This document shows, piece after piece, positions 1 to 8,679 of a stretch of 64,000 nucleotides of DNA. The stretch comes from Ferrovibrio sp964218355. GTDB lineage: Bacteria; Pseudomonadota; Alphaproteobacteria; Ferrovibrionales; Ferrovibrionaceae. The DNA lies in assembly GCF_964218355.1 (NCBI RefSeq), contig NZ_CAXPMC010000021.1:124001-188000 (forward strand), given 5' to 3'. The position numbers and the translations under genes are program-made. A model generated the notes under the pieces. The model did no database searches and was not told the origin of the DNA. It saw nothing but the letters and a program-made list of their open reading frames with translations. Numbering within the stretch: the first letter of the stretch is position 1; each line of letters opens with the position of its first letter.

Positions 1-122
1 GGGCGTTCGTAGCGGGCAGCGTGCTGGTGCGCATGAAATTCTTTCAGGCGTCTGGTCATGGCGACGTAATTTTCCCTGTACTCGCCGGCCGTGACATCGA
101 TACGGCTCTGGATCTGGCGCAT
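1..122 (-). CDS. Acyl-CoA carboxylase carboxyltransferase (beta) subunit, N-terminal part only
   Basis: Only the first 40 or so codons are present; the gene runs off the left edge. The start MRQIQSRIDVTAGEYRENY, followed by an Arg/Leu/His-rich helix, resembles the N-terminus of methylcrotonyl/geranyl-CoA carboxylase beta subunits, which begin with an I-x-S-R-x-D stretch and then E-(Y/F)-x-x-N. A strong ribosome site (GAGGAGG) lies just before the ATG at 122, one base after the carrier-protein stop. As the last visible gene of the operon that also encodes a biotin carboxylase and a biotin carrier, it would move CO2 from carboxybiotin to an acyl-CoA. The family call rests on a short stretch plus context. 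Confidence 0.6.
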   Translation of the reverse strand, partial: MRQIQSRIDVTAGEYRENYVAMTRRLKEFHAHQHAARYER

Positions 123-123
123 C

Positions 124-627
124 TTATTCCTCCTCGGGCGCAAGGCGCGCCAGAACGTCCTTGAGGCCGAAGCCCTCGCCGGGAGCAAACGGAACTTCGG
201 CTACCACGCCGTCGCGGGGCGCGCTTAGCGTGGTTTCGAGTTTCATGCTCTCGATCACGAGGATCGTCTGGCCCTTTCCGACCCGGTCGCCGGGTCCAGC
301 CGCGACCGAGACAACGACCCCCGGCATCGGGGCCAGGATCTTGTCCTGACCGGTACCTGTGCCACCTTCAACCTGCTGGTCGGCCGGATCGGTGCGCCCT
401 ATCTCGTAGGCACGCCCATACAGGTGGATGAATGTCGCCGTCTTGCTCACCGTTAGACGCAGCGGGATGCTCCGCCCATCGAGTTCCAGCAAGAAAGCGC
501 CCTTGCCATGCGAGCGGGTCAGGGAACAGTGCACGGCCCGACCCCGTGCGTGCACGACATATCCCTTGCCGGTATGGGCCAGCCAGATTGGAAATTCCTC
601 GCCGCGAATCTCGAGTAACCGCCGCAT
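124..627 (-). CDS. Biotin carboxyl carrier protein subunit of acyl-CoA carboxylase
   Basis: A 167-residue protein. Its C-terminal half is a biotinyl/lipoyl domain: it begins at the proline-containing LAPMPGVV segment and carries the biotin-lysine motif ESMKLE, with the acceptor Lys near residue 129. The N-terminal ~90 residues resemble the linker region found in fused carboxylase alpha chains. Biotin here shuttles CO2 between the biotin carboxylase encoded just upstream and the carboxyltransferase encoded just downstream. The ATG at 627 is preferred: it overlaps the upstream stop as TGATG and has GGAG in front. A GTG at 639 is a weaker alternative. In the second carboxylase of this window (21861-23876) the carrier is fused to the carboxylase, so this split layout marks a different enzyme. 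Confidence 0.87.
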   Translation of the reverse strand: MRRLLEIRGEEFPIWLAHTGKGYVVHARGRAVHCSLTRSHGKGAFLLELDGRSIPLRLTVSKTATFIHLYGRAYEIGRTDPADQQVEGGTGTGQDKILAPMPGVVVSVAAGPGDRVGKGQTILVIESMKLETTLSAPRDGVVAEVPFAPGEGFGLKDVLARLAPEEE

Positions 628-2114
628 CAGTTTCTCCACGCACCCATCAGCCGGTGCATCTCCGGTATCTCGTCGACTGCTCGGACAAGCCGGACGTCTG
701 ACAGAGCCGCCGCGGCCAGCAGTATATCAGTCACGTCGTCACCGGGGGCGGTCAGCACCGGCGCCTCCTCGGCGAGAAACCCCGTTGAGACGTCGCCTGC
801 GAGGAAGCGCGGATGTGCCAAAATTGCATCGAGGTAGCCGGTGTTCGTGGTAACACCCAGGATGACGTAATCCTGTACCGCAGCCCGCGCACGCGCGATC
901 GCAGCGGCGCGGTCAGGGCCATGAACAATGAGCTTGGCAAGCATCGGATCGAAATCGGTCGTCACCTTGCTGCCTTCCAGAATGCCGCTATCCACCCGAA
1001 CGCCCGGGCCCTGCGGCTCTTCCATCAGAAGCACCTCGCCAATGGCCGGCCGGAAATCGGCGGACGCATCCTCCGCACAGATGCGCAACTCGATGGCGTG
1101 ACCGGTCTGCCGAATTTCGGCTTGGGCGTGGCTAAGTCCTCCACCGGCAGCGATGCGTAGCTGTTCAGCCACCAGGTCTATGCCGGTCACCATTTCCGTC
1201 ACCGGATGTTCGACCTGCAATCGTGTATTCATCTCAAGAAAATAGAATGCCCCGTCGGGCGCATAGATGAACTCCACCGTACCTGCGCCGCGATAGTTCA
1301 CCGCGCGCGCGATACCGGCAGCGGTCTTGCAAATTTCCGCCCGCTGCTCAGGATTCAGTGCCGGCGAGGGTGTTTCCTCGATGATCTTCTGGAACCGGCG
1401 CTGTATCGAGCATTCGCGCTCCCAGCAGTGGACGACATTGCCGCGGCCGTCACCCACCACTTGCACTTCAATGTGCCGCGGACGCTCGATATAGCGCTCG
1501 GCGAACAGCCGTCCATCGCCGAAATACCGCTTTCCCTCGCGCCTTGCGGTCTCGATCTCCGCCTCCAGTGACGCGTCCTCGCGCACCACACGCATTCCTT
1601 TGCCGCCGCCGCCGGCGGAGGGCTTGATCAGGAGCGGGAAGCCGACAACACGGGCGCGCTCGACGAAATTTGTAGGATCGTCGTCCTCGATCGCTGCAGG
1701 CGCGACCGGAAAACCGCGTTCCGCGACGAAGGCGCGGGCGCGCACCTTGTCGCCCATCAGGTCGATGACGTCCTCGGTGGGCCCGACAAACATGATGCCG
1801 GCGGCGTCCAAGGCACGCACAAAGGCGGCGTTTTCGGCGAGAAAGCCATAGCCGGGATGCACGGCATCCGCACAGACCCGTCGGGCTGCCGCAACGATCT
1901 GATCGATATCGAGATAGGCTGCGACCGGGGTGGGCCCTTCGACCTCAACCACTTCGTCGGCGATCAAATGCGCGCTACCTGTCAGTTCGTTCCGGTGCCG
2001 CAACACCGCGACAGCCAAACCCCGCGCCCGGGCAGTGCGCACGATGCGTGCCGCGATTTCCCCCCGGTTTGCCACGAGAAGCTTATGGATCGGCATGGCT
2101 GGTTCGCACCTCAT
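627..2114 (-). CDS. Biotin carboxylase subunit of acyl-CoA carboxylase
   Basis: A 495-residue stand-alone biotin carboxylase. Visible hallmarks are the N-terminal KLLVANRGEIAARI motif, HPGYGFLAEN, the glycine-rich ATP loop SAGGGGKGMR, the FAERYIERPRHIEVQ stretch, ERECSIQRRFQK, and EMNTRLQVEHPVTE of the active site. It carboxylates the biotin of the carrier protein with ATP and bicarbonate. The ATG at 2114 overlaps the AtuA-like stop by four bases (ATGA), suggesting translational coupling. An internal ATG at 2096 would match the usual family start better. There is no biotinyl domain at the C-terminus; that domain is the next gene. Substrate of the complex unknown; context favours a branched or terpenoid acyl-CoA. 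Confidence 0.92.
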   Translation of the reverse strand: MRCEPAMPIHKLLVANRGEIAARIVRTARARGLAVAVLRHRNELTGSAHLIADEVVEVEGPTPVAAYLDIDQIVAAARRVCADAVHPGYGFLAENAAFVRALDAAGIMFVGPTEDVIDLMGDKVRARAFVAERGFPVAPAAIEDDDPTNFVERARVVGFPLLIKPSAGGGGKGMRVVREDASLEAEIETARREGKRYFGDGRLFAERYIERPRHIEVQVVGDGRGNVVHCWERECSIQRRFQKIIEETPSPALNPEQRAEICKTAAGIARAVNYRGAGTVEFIYAPDGAFYFLEMNTRLQVEHPVTEMVTGIDLVAEQLRIAAGGGLSHAQAEIRQTGHAIELRICAEDASADFRPAIGEVLLMEEPQGPGVRVDSGILEGSKVTTDFDPMLAKLIVHGPDRAAAIARARAAVQDYVILGVTTNTGYLDAILAHPRFLAGDVSTGFLAEEAPVLTAPGDDVTDILLAAAALSDVRLVRAVDEIPEMHRLMGAWRN

Positions 2115-3910
2115 GCCGCGTACTGCGCCGACAAGCCGTCGCGCGCGGCAAGCTCGGCCGGAACGGACACTCCGATATCCAGCAGGATCTGACCGTAACC
2201 CTTGCCTTGTGGATCGATGCGGACGGAGGCGATTCCACCGCCACCGAGGGAGTCGTGCAGCATGAAGTTCAATGCGTGGATTCCGGGCAGTTCGTATCCC
2301 TCAACGGGCCCCTCGCAGACATGCGCGAAATAGTTCCTCACCCGCTCTTCGGTGAGCGCAGTGCGGATATAGGGCAGATATTCGGGCTTCCGCGCGATCA
2401 CCCCGATGTTGGCGATGTTGCCCTTGTCGCCCGAGCGCGCCCAGGCCAACGCAACCAGCGGTACCGTCACGGCGTCCGCGCCCGGATCGCCCGCTTCGCC
2501 GCGATACGGCTTGGGCACGGGAAGGGTCACCGCCTCCCCCGCTACCTGAACCGGCGCCGGCTTGCCGCCCACCTCCACCGTGACGGGTGTATCGGTCTTC
2601 GGGTGCAGGAACGAGAAAAGCCGCACGACCGGCTGCACCTTCGGCCGCCCTGCGAAGAAGCCGGTCAGCCCTTGCGCCGAGGAAACCGCCATCGGCGCGA
2701 TCTCGCCGGCGAAGATATTCAGTGCGTCGCGATCGTCATGAACCGCGCCGATCTTCAGAACCACCTCACGGGTCCGGGCGCGGGCGTTCGCCCCATAGGC
2801 GGCCTCCGCGCCCAGCACTTCCACACTGACCTGCCGGAAGTCGCCGAGATTGCGCCCGCGAAAAATGCGGCGGCAGCGCGTGAGGATCGCCTCGGCCACG
2901 CGTTCCGCCTTGGCCGGCGCATCAATCGCGGCCAGCGTCAGCGTGGTGACCGCCCGCCAGCTATCAGCATAAGTGGCCGAAACCTTGTAGCTGTCGGTGC
3001 GCCCCAGTCCCCGCGCGCCCTTCACCAGCACCCGGTTGGACCCCACCTGCTCCAACCTCACCTGCGACCATTCGCAGATCACGTCGGGAAGTATATAGCG
3101 CTGTGGATCGCCAATCTCGTAGAGCATTTGCTCGCCGACCGAGGCCGGCGCCACCAGCCCTCCCGTACCGGCCGTCTTGGTCATGATGAAGCCGCCATCA
3201 GCGGAGACCTCGACGATCGGCATTCCCATATCGTCCCAGCCGGGCACCTCCCGCCAGTCGGTGAAGTTGCCGCCTGTGCCCTGCGGGCCACATTCAATCA
3301 GATGGCCCGCGAGCGAACCCTGGGAGAGCCGGTCCCAGTCCTCGTCGCCCCAGCCGAACTCATGCATCAGCGGCCCAAGCGCCACGGCGCTATCAGCGCA
3401 ACGGCCAGTCACCACGATATCGGCACCCGCGTCGAGGGCGGCCGCAATCGGTCGTGCACCGAGATACGCGTTCATGCTCATCAGCTTGCCGGGAAAGGGC
3501 GCGCTCGAAAACATCTCGGTAACGCCACGATCGCGCAGTTCGTCCGACCTGTCCAGCAGGTCATCGCCCAGTACCGCCCCGATGCTGATGTTGACCCCGG
3601 CCGTCTCCGCCGCCTTGGCCAGGGCATCACGGCAGCCGCGCGGATTGACCCCACCGGCGTTGGCGACAACCTTGATCCCCCTGCGCTTGAGCTCAGGCAA
3701 GAAGGGCGCAACTGCCTGGACAAAGTCTGGGGCATAGCCCGCTTCCGGCGACTTCGTCCGCGCCCGAGCAAGCAGCGACATCGTGATCTCGGCAAGATAG
3801 TCGAAAACAAGATAATTGATGCGGCCCCTCGTCACCAATTGGCCGATCGCCTCGGGCGTGTCGCCCCAGAATCCCGAGGCGCAGCCGATGCGCACAGTTC
3901 GACCAGTCAT
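2111..3910 (-). CDS. atuA: AtuA family protein (acyclic terpene utilization, DUF1446)
   Basis: A 599-residue protein of the AtuA/DUF1446 family. The N-terminal part starts RIGCASGFWGDTPEA and includes VVANAGGVNPRGC and VVTGRCADSA. A separate C-terminal AtuA-like domain contains ARSGDKGNIANIGVIAR. AtuA is the first gene of the Pseudomonas citronellol/geraniol pathway cluster; its biochemical role is unsettled, but it regularly accompanies acyl-CoA carboxylases, as here. The ATG at 3910 is chosen because GGGGAGG sits at the right distance; the frame stays open upstream to 3994 without a better start. It opens the leftward operon that continues through the biotin carboxylase, carrier and carboxyltransferase. 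Its promoter faces that of the dehydrogenase at 4085 across operator site 1. Confidence 0.85.
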   Translation of the reverse strand: MTGRTVRIGCASGFWGDTPEAIGQLVTRGRINYLVFDYLAEITMSLLARARTKSPEAGYAPDFVQAVAPFLPELKRRGIKVVANAGGVNPRGCRDALAKAAETAGVNISIGAVLGDDLLDRSDELRDRGVTEMFSSAPFPGKLMSMNAYLGARPIAAALDAGADIVVTGRCADSAVALGPLMHEFGWGDEDWDRLSQGSLAGHLIECGPQGTGGNFTDWREVPGWDDMGMPIVEVSADGGFIMTKTAGTGGLVAPASVGEQMLYEIGDPQRYILPDVICEWSQVRLEQVGSNRVLVKGARGLGRTDSYKVSATYADSWRAVTTLTLAAIDAPAKAERVAEAILTRCRRIFRGRNLGDFRQVSVEVLGAEAAYGANARARTREVVLKIGAVHDDRDALNIFAGEIAPMAVSSAQGLTGFFAGRPKVQPVVRLFSFLHPKTDTPVTVEVGGKPAPVQVAGEAVTLPVPKPYRGEAGDPGADAVTVPLVALAWARSGDKGNIANIGVIARKPEYLPYIRTALTEERVRNYFAHVCEGPVEGYELPGIHALNFMLHDSLGGGGIASVRIDPQGKGYGQILLDIGVSVPAELAARDGLSAQYAA

Positions 3911-4025
3911 CGCAACCTCCCCTGTCGACCGTTGGATCGGGCCGACGCCGATGGAAAGCTTCTGCCTTTCCTCCAAGCCTGTGCCTAAAACCAAGCATGC
4001 AGCTCGACACTACTTGAAACGTTTT

Positions 4026-4039
4026 CTAACATATGTTTG
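4026..4039. promoter_or_regulatory. Operator-like dyad, site 1 (CTAAC-N4-GTT[T]G)
   Basis: CTAACATATGTTTG, flanked by T and A, lies between the divergent starts at 3910 and 4085. It matches two further dyads at 10462 and 15649 with the same 5-4-5 geometry, one half being imperfect (GTTTG for GTTAG). The likely reader is the tandem TetR protein encoded at 9101-10414. Binding is inferred, not shown. Confidence 0.6.
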
Positions 4040-4084
4040 ATTCCAATCAATAGGCAAGTCGCCCAGTCATTGGGAGGATCAAAG

Positions 4085-5299
4085 ATGAATGTCCAGGCCG
4101 GGCCAGACATAGCCGCGCTCGAGGCCATAAAGGCCAACTATTCGCTTACGCCCGAACAACGGCAGATCGTTGACCACGTGGATCGGGTTGCGCGCGAGAT
4201 TCTTCATCCTTTGCAAGGTAAAATGGATGCGGAAGAATGGTGGCCCGACGATTTGTTTCGGCAGATGGGCGAGATCGGACTGCTCGGCATTACTGCGCCC
4301 GAGGAGCTGGGCGGCAGCGGCCAGAATGAATTTACCCAGGCCCTAGTGTCAGAGACCATCTCGAAATGGAACCCGGCCGTCGGACTTTCGCACGGCGCGC
4401 ACGACAACTTGTGCCTTAACAATATCCTCAGGAACGGCTCGGAAGAGCAGGTGCAGAAATACGTTCCCGGCCTGTGCTCGGGGAAGCTGGTCGGCGCACT
4501 CGGGCTCACCGAACCCGGCGCGGGCTCGGATGCGCTGGGCTCGATGGCCACGAGGGCCGTACGCGACGGCAACGACTATGTGATTAACGGCTCCAAAATC
4601 TACATTACCAATGGTCCGATTGCGGATGTCATCCTGGTTTATGCAAAGACTGATAAATCAAAGGGCGCCAAGGGAATATCCGCCTTTATCGTCGAGACCG
4701 ACAATCCTGGCTTCAAGGTGGCGCAGAAACTCGACAAGATGGGATTCCGCGGCTCACCCACAGGCGAGCTGGTCTTCGAGGATTGCCGCGTGCCCGCGTC
4801 GGCCATGATCGGGGTCGAGAACAGCGGCGTATCGGTAGTGATGAGCGGGCTCGACTTGGAGCGCGCGATGGTCGCTTCGATTTGCGTAGGGATGGCCGAA
4901 AGGGCCCTGGAGCTTGCGCTCGATTACGCCAAGATCCGCGAACAGTTCGGCAGACCGATCTCCAGCTTCCAGATGGTTCAGTCAAAGCTCGCGGAAATCT
5001 ATATTGAAGTCGAAACGGCACGCGCCTTCGGCTATCGGGCGCTCGCGGCCTGCGTCGGCCTGCCTAAAGGCGCCGGCGGACGCGGCGAGATCCATAAGCT
5101 TACCGCCGCCGCCTGCCTATACGCGGGTGAAGCTTTCAACAAGGCTGTCACCGAAGCGTGCCATATCCATGGCGGTTCGGGCTACATGCAGGATACCGAG
5201 ATCAACCGGCTGTTCCGTGCCAACAAGCTGCTGGAAATCGGTGCGGGCACCAGCGAGGTGCGAAAGATCATCATTGCCGAAGAACTTCTGCGCGTCTGA
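4085..5299 (+). CDS. Acyl-CoA dehydrogenase, isovaleryl-CoA-dehydrogenase type (copy 1)
   Basis: A 404-residue FAD enzyme oxidising an acyl-CoA to its 2-enoyl-CoA. Family motifs are LGLTEPGAGSDALGS, GSKIYITNGPIAD and RAFGYRA in the FAD-domain helices. Two features point to the isovaleryl-CoA group. The sequence MSGLDLER carries a Glu where isovaleryl-CoA dehydrogenase keeps its catalytic base, and the usual C-terminal EGT is replaced by EIGAGTSEVR. LSHGAHDNLCLNN also matches that subfamily. The ATG at 4085 has GGGAGGA upstream. It is the first gene of the rightward operon ending at 9077 and is followed 14 bases later by a close paralogue. A 3-methyl-branched acyl-CoA (isovaleryl, citronellyl or similar) is the likely substrate class. 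Confidence 0.88.
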   Translation: MNVQAGPDIAALEAIKANYSLTPEQRQIVDHVDRVAREILHPLQGKMDAEEWWPDDLFRQMGEIGLLGITAPEELGGSGQNEFTQALVSETISKWNPAVGLSHGAHDNLCLNNILRNGSEEQVQKYVPGLCSGKLVGALGLTEPGAGSDALGSMATRAVRDGNDYVINGSKIYITNGPIADVILVYAKTDKSKGAKGISAFIVETDNPGFKVAQKLDKMGFRGSPTGELVFEDCRVPASAMIGVENSGVSVVMSGLDLERAMVASICVGMAERALELALDYAKIREQFGRPISSFQMVQSKLAEIYIEVETARAFGYRALAACVGLPKGAGGRGEIHKLTAAACLYAGEAFNKAVTEACHIHGGSGYMQDTEINRLFRANKLLEIGAGTSEVRKIIIAEELLRV

Positions 5300-5313
5300 A
5301 AAACGGGATAAAC

Positions 5314-6513
5314 ATGAGCCAGCAATTGCGCAATGCCCCCGGCCTTCCCACCTACTTCCTGAGCGACGAGCAGCAGGCGCTGGCCGATCAGGCATCTCGC
5401 TTTTTCTTTTCCGAGTTTCACCACCTGAACGCCGAGATGGACGACACCGACGACCTGTCGCCCTCCGTCTTTCCCAAGCTGGGGGAGATGGGCTATTTGG
5501 GACTGAACGTCTCGCCGGAATATGGCGGCGCAGGGCTCGACTTCACGTCGGCCTGCGTCATCACCGAAGAGCTGTCGCGCGCCTCGGCGGCGATCGGTCT
5601 GAGCCATGTTGCCCACGACAATCTTTGCGTCAACAACATCTACCGCAACGCCAATGAGGATCTGCGGCGAAAGTATCTGCCGGGCCTCTGCGATGGCTCG
5701 CTGATTGGCGCCCTGGGCCTGACCGAACCCGGCGCAGGATCGGACGCGCTCGGTTCGATGCGGACGACCGCCCGAAAGGACGGCGACCAGTACGTGCTCA
5801 ACGGATCAAAGATCTACATCACCAATGGCCCAATCGCCGATATCGTGCTGGTCTACGCCAAGACCTCGCCCGAGAAGGGCGCCAAGGGAATTTCTGCCTT
5901 CATCGTGGAAACCGACACTCCAGGCTTCAAAGTGGCGCAAAAGCTAAACAAGATGGGGTTCCGGGGCTCGCCGACAGGCGAGTTGGTGTTTGAGGATTGC
6001 CGGGTGCCGGCTGCAAACATGGTGGGCAGACTGGATGGTGGTGTGGCGGTGACAATGTCGGGACTCGATCTTGAACGCGCCATCGTCTGCTTCAACGCGG
6101 TGGGCATCGCGCGGCGGGCATTGGAGATATCCATCGACTATGCCAAAACGCGCCAGCAGTTCGGAAAGCCGATCGCCAATTTCCAGATGGTGCAGTCCAT
6201 GCTGGCCGAGATGTATACCGAGATCGAGGCGGCGCGCAGCCTGTCGCTGCGCACCGCCGCCATGTGCGAGGGTCTGGAGGAAGGGCAAGGCGGGCGTGGC
6301 GAGATCCACAAGCTGACGGCTGCTGCGATCTTCAAGGCTGCGGCAGCGACCTCCTTCGTGCTGGATCGCGCCGTGCAGATACACGGCGGATCAGGCTACA
6401 TGCGCGACACCGAGGTGAACCGCCTCTATCGGACTGGGCGGGTGCTCGAGGTAGGAGCCGGCACGCAGGAGGTCCGCAAGCTCATTATCTCCGGCGAACT
6501 GCTGAAGAACTGA
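5314..6513 (+). CDS. Acyl-CoA dehydrogenase, isovaleryl-CoA-dehydrogenase type (copy 2)
   Basis: A 399-residue acyl-CoA dehydrogenase and clear paralogue of the preceding gene. Both share LGLTEPGAGSDALGSM, NGSKIYITNGPIAD, GAKGISAFIVETD, GFRGSPTGELVFEDCRVPA and MSGLDLER. The base-carrying LDLER and the C-terminal EVGAGTQEVRK again follow the isovaleryl-CoA pattern. The N-terminal ~90 residues differ more than the core, which may reflect different acyl pockets or pairing as a heteromer. The start ATG at 5314 follows the first copy's stop by 14 bases with a weak GGGAT-type ribosome site. Two such enzymes side by side suggest two successive dehydrogenation steps or two chain lengths. Substrate not assignable from sequence alone. 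Confidence 0.88.
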   Translation: MSQQLRNAPGLPTYFLSDEQQALADQASRFFFSEFHHLNAEMDDTDDLSPSVFPKLGEMGYLGLNVSPEYGGAGLDFTSACVITEELSRASAAIGLSHVAHDNLCVNNIYRNANEDLRRKYLPGLCDGSLIGALGLTEPGAGSDALGSMRTTARKDGDQYVLNGSKIYITNGPIADIVLVYAKTSPEKGAKGISAFIVETDTPGFKVAQKLNKMGFRGSPTGELVFEDCRVPAANMVGRLDGGVAVTMSGLDLERAIVCFNAVGIARRALEISIDYAKTRQQFGKPIANFQMVQSMLAEMYTEIEAARSLSLRTAAMCEGLEEGQGGRGEIHKLTAAAIFKAAAATSFVLDRAVQIHGGSGYMRDTEVNRLYRTGRVLEVGAGTQEVRKLIISGELLKN

Positions 6514-6523
6514 GGCCCGGCAC

Positions 6524-7381
6524 ATGCGAGAAAAGCAGGTTCAGCGCCGCTTCGCCGCCAACCTCATGTTAGGGCAGGTTGCGCTCGTGACCGGCTCGGG
6601 CTCCGGCATGGGTCGCGCCACAGCGCTTGAAATGGCCTCCTGCGGAGCCAGCCTGGCGCTTCTCGCCCGTCGTGAGGAGCCGCTTGAGGAAACCGCCGAG
6701 ATGATCCGCGCTATGGGCGGCGAAGCCTTCGTTGTGCCGGGCGACACCCGCGACGAGAAGAGCGTCGAGGCGGCGATGCTGAAGATCAAGCACCACTACG
6801 GTCGGCTCGATGTGCTTGTGAACAATGCCGGCGGTCAGTATATCGCCGCCGCCCGCGATATCACCAATAAAGGGTTCGAGGCGGTTATCCGCAATAATCT
6901 GATCGGCTCATGGCAGATGACGCGAGCCGCCGCCGACCACTTCATGTTTGAAAATGGTGGCTCGATCATATTCGTAACCGCAATCTCGGCCCGCACCGCA
7001 CTAACGGGCTTCGCTCATACCGTTGCCGCGCGAGCGGGCGTCACAGGCTTGATGAAGACGCTCGCCGCCGAATGGGGTGAATACGGCATCCGCCTGAACT
7101 GCGTCGCTCCCGGTACGATCAAGACGGAGGCGCTCGGTCGCTACCCGATCCCGCCGGAAAAATGGCAGGAACTAAACCGATCTGTCCTGAACCGCATGGG
7201 CGCGGCGGAAGACGTCGCCGGGACCATAATATTTCTTGCCTCCAAGCTCGGTTCCTTCATCACCGGCGAAGATGTCTATGTTGACGGGGGAGAAACCCTG
7301 CATTTGGGCCACGACGCCCGTGACATGATCCATCCGGGCATGTTTCAGGAGCGTCAGCGGGGGGACGGGAAACATGAGTGA
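6524..7381 (+). CDS. SDR oxidoreductase, enoyl-CoA-reductase-like, lacking the usual catalytic Tyr
   Basis: A 285-residue short-chain dehydrogenase/reductase. The cofactor motif TGSGSGMGR and the NNAGG motif are intact. At the normal Y-x3-K site the sequence reads AHTVAARAGV, so the Tyr is absent and the Lys is Arg. The same pattern is known in peroxisomal trans-2-enoyl-CoA reductase and in dienoyl-CoA-reductase-type SDRs, whose Ala-Ala-Arg-Ala-Gly segment and following LNCVAPGTI stretch it resembles. An enoyl- or dienoyl-CoA reductase role is therefore likelier than an alcohol dehydrogenase role. AtuB/AtuG-type SDRs of the citronellol pathway are an alternative. It overlaps the crotonase gene by eight bases. 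The start at 6524 is uncertain; an ATG at 6566 is closer to the Rossmann strand. Confidence 0.78.
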   Translation: MREKQVQRRFAANLMLGQVALVTGSGSGMGRATALEMASCGASLALLARREEPLEETAEMIRAMGGEAFVVPGDTRDEKSVEAAMLKIKHHYGRLDVLVNNAGGQYIAAARDITNKGFEAVIRNNLIGSWQMTRAAADHFMFENGGSIIFVTAISARTALTGFAHTVAARAGVTGLMKTLAAEWGEYGIRLNCVAPGTIKTEALGRYPIPPEKWQELNRSVLNRMGAAEDVAGTIIFLASKLGSFITGEDVYVDGGETLHLGHDARDMIHPGMFQERQRGDGKHE

Positions 7382-8177
7382 ACCCGTCGTCCTGATCGAG
7401 GTTGCGAATCGCATCGCGACAGTGACGCTCAACGAGCCAGGGAGACGCAATCCCGTCACCGGCAATGGGATGATCTCGGGGCTGCTCGACGCTTTTGACC
7501 AGGCGCAGCGCAATGCTGAAGTGAGCGTTATGATCCTGACCGGCGCAGACCCGGCCTTCTGTGCGGGCGGCGACATCAAGGAAATGGCCGACCGTGAGAG
7601 CGTGTTCCGTAAAGATCCGCTGGCCGTGGCGGACAGCTACACCAACGGCATTCAGCGGGTGCCGCTCGCGCTCTACAATCTCGACATACCGACGATCGCG
7701 GCTGTCAATGGCCCCGCCGTGGGCGCGGGCTGCGACTTGGCGATGATGTGCGACATGCGTGTCGCGTCGGAGAGAGCGAAGTTCGGCGAGGTGTTTTTGA
7801 ACCTCGGAATCATTCCTGGCGACGCTGGCAGCTGGTTCCTTCTGCGGCGCCTCGGTTACCAGAAAGCAGCCGAGTTGACATTCACGGGGCGGATGGTCGG
7901 GTCCGAGGAGGCATTGGAGCTTGGAATGGTACTTGAGGTCGTGCCGCACGGCGATCTCATGGCGCGGGCGCGGGAGCGTGCGGCCGTGATTGCGGCCAAG
8001 CCGCCCCGCGCGGTGCGCGTCGCCAAGAGGCTGATGCGAAATGCCGAACGGATGGATCTGCCGGATTTCCTGAACACCGCGGCTGCCTATCAGGCGCTGA
8101 TGCACCATACCAAGGACCATCACGAAGCTCTTGCCGCATTCCTCGAGAAACGAAATCCCATGTTCCTTGGCAACTGA
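7374..8177 (+). CDS. Enoyl-CoA hydratase/isomerase (crotonase) family protein
   Basis: A 267-residue crotonase. CoA and oxyanion-hole motifs are visible as FCAGGDIKEM and NGPAVGAGCDLAMMCD. Of the two Glu residues used by classical hydratases, the first position reads Asp (GAGCD) and the second lies in FGEVFLNLGIIPG, where the aligned residue is not Glu. Simple 2-enoyl-CoA hydration is therefore uncertain; an isomerase, a hydrolase or hydration of an unusual enoyl-CoA are alternatives. The ATG sits inside the end of the SDR gene (ATGAGTGA) after a GGGGGGA ribosome site. Fourth gene of the 4085-9077 operon, placed where beta-oxidation of a branched acid would need a hydratase. Confidence 0.85.
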   Translation: MSEPVVLIEVANRIATVTLNEPGRRNPVTGNGMISGLLDAFDQAQRNAEVSVMILTGADPAFCAGGDIKEMADRESVFRKDPLAVADSYTNGIQRVPLALYNLDIPTIAAVNGPAVGAGCDLAMMCDMRVASERAKFGEVFLNLGIIPGDAGSWFLLRRLGYQKAAELTFTGRMVGSEEALELGMVLEVVPHGDLMARARERAAVIAAKPPRAVRVAKRLMRNAERMDLPDFLNTAAAYQALMHHTKDHHEALAAFLEKRNPMFLGN

Positions 8178-8193
8178 CAGACCGAGTTTGCTG

Positions 8194-8679
8194 ATGACCC
8201 AACCAGACCAGAAGAAACTTGATCAGATCGCCAGGATGTGGAGCCATCGTGGACGTGGTTTGATTACGGAAATGGACCTGAAGATCGAAAAGGTCGCGAT
8301 CGACGGCGTTCTGGTCAGGATGCCGTTCAACCCGTCGTTCTGCGCCGACGAGGAGAAAACCCTGCTGCATGGCGGGGTGCTGACGGCTCTTCTCGACAGT
8401 GTGTTCGGGCTTGCGAATTTCGTCGCGATCGACGGGATCAGCAGCATGGCCACAATCGATCTTCGCGTCGATTACCTGCGTCCGGCCAGATCGCAGGCCG
8501 ATATCATGGTGCGCGCTGAATGCTTCCGTCAGACCCGGCATATCGCCTTCGATTCGGGCAGTGTCTGGTTCGATGAGTCGGATCAGGCCGAAGTGGCCCG
8601 TGGCACTGCGACTTTCGCGCTCACGCGGGGCGAGGTCAGCATTTTCGACGCGATGACGCAAAGTAGGGTCTCCAAATGA
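8194..8679 (+). CDS. PaaI-type hotdog-fold thioesterase
   Basis: A protein of 161 residues with the hotdog thioesterase signature LLHGGVLTALLDSVFG, followed by MATIDLRVDYLRPAR, a typical strand pair of PaaI/YdiI enzymes. Such enzymes hydrolyse acyl-CoA thioesters in the cytosol, often to release CoA from dead-end intermediates. The ATG at 8194 is preferred; the frame is open back to 8131 inside the crotonase gene. It overlaps the next gene, a second hotdog protein, by the ATGA at 8676. Two different hotdog subunits in tandem could form a heteromer. Substrate unknown. Confidence 0.78.
   Translation: MTQPDQKKLDQIARMWSHRGRGLITEMDLKIEKVAIDGVLVRMPFNPSFCADEEKTLLHGGVLTALLDSVFGLANFVAIDGISSMATIDLRVDYLRPARSQADIMVRAECFRQTRHIAFDSGSVWFDESDQAEVARGTATFALTRGEVSIFDAMTQSRVSK

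Noticed and set aside
2048..3988. Open frame on the plus strand opposite atuA
   Set aside because: The minus strand has a clear AtuA family protein with start signal; the plus frame shows no domain.
6553..6574. Additional CTAAC/GTTAG-like operator (CCAAC...GTTAG) at the SDR start
   Set aside because: The spacing is five, not four, it lies inside coding sequence, and one half-site is imperfect.
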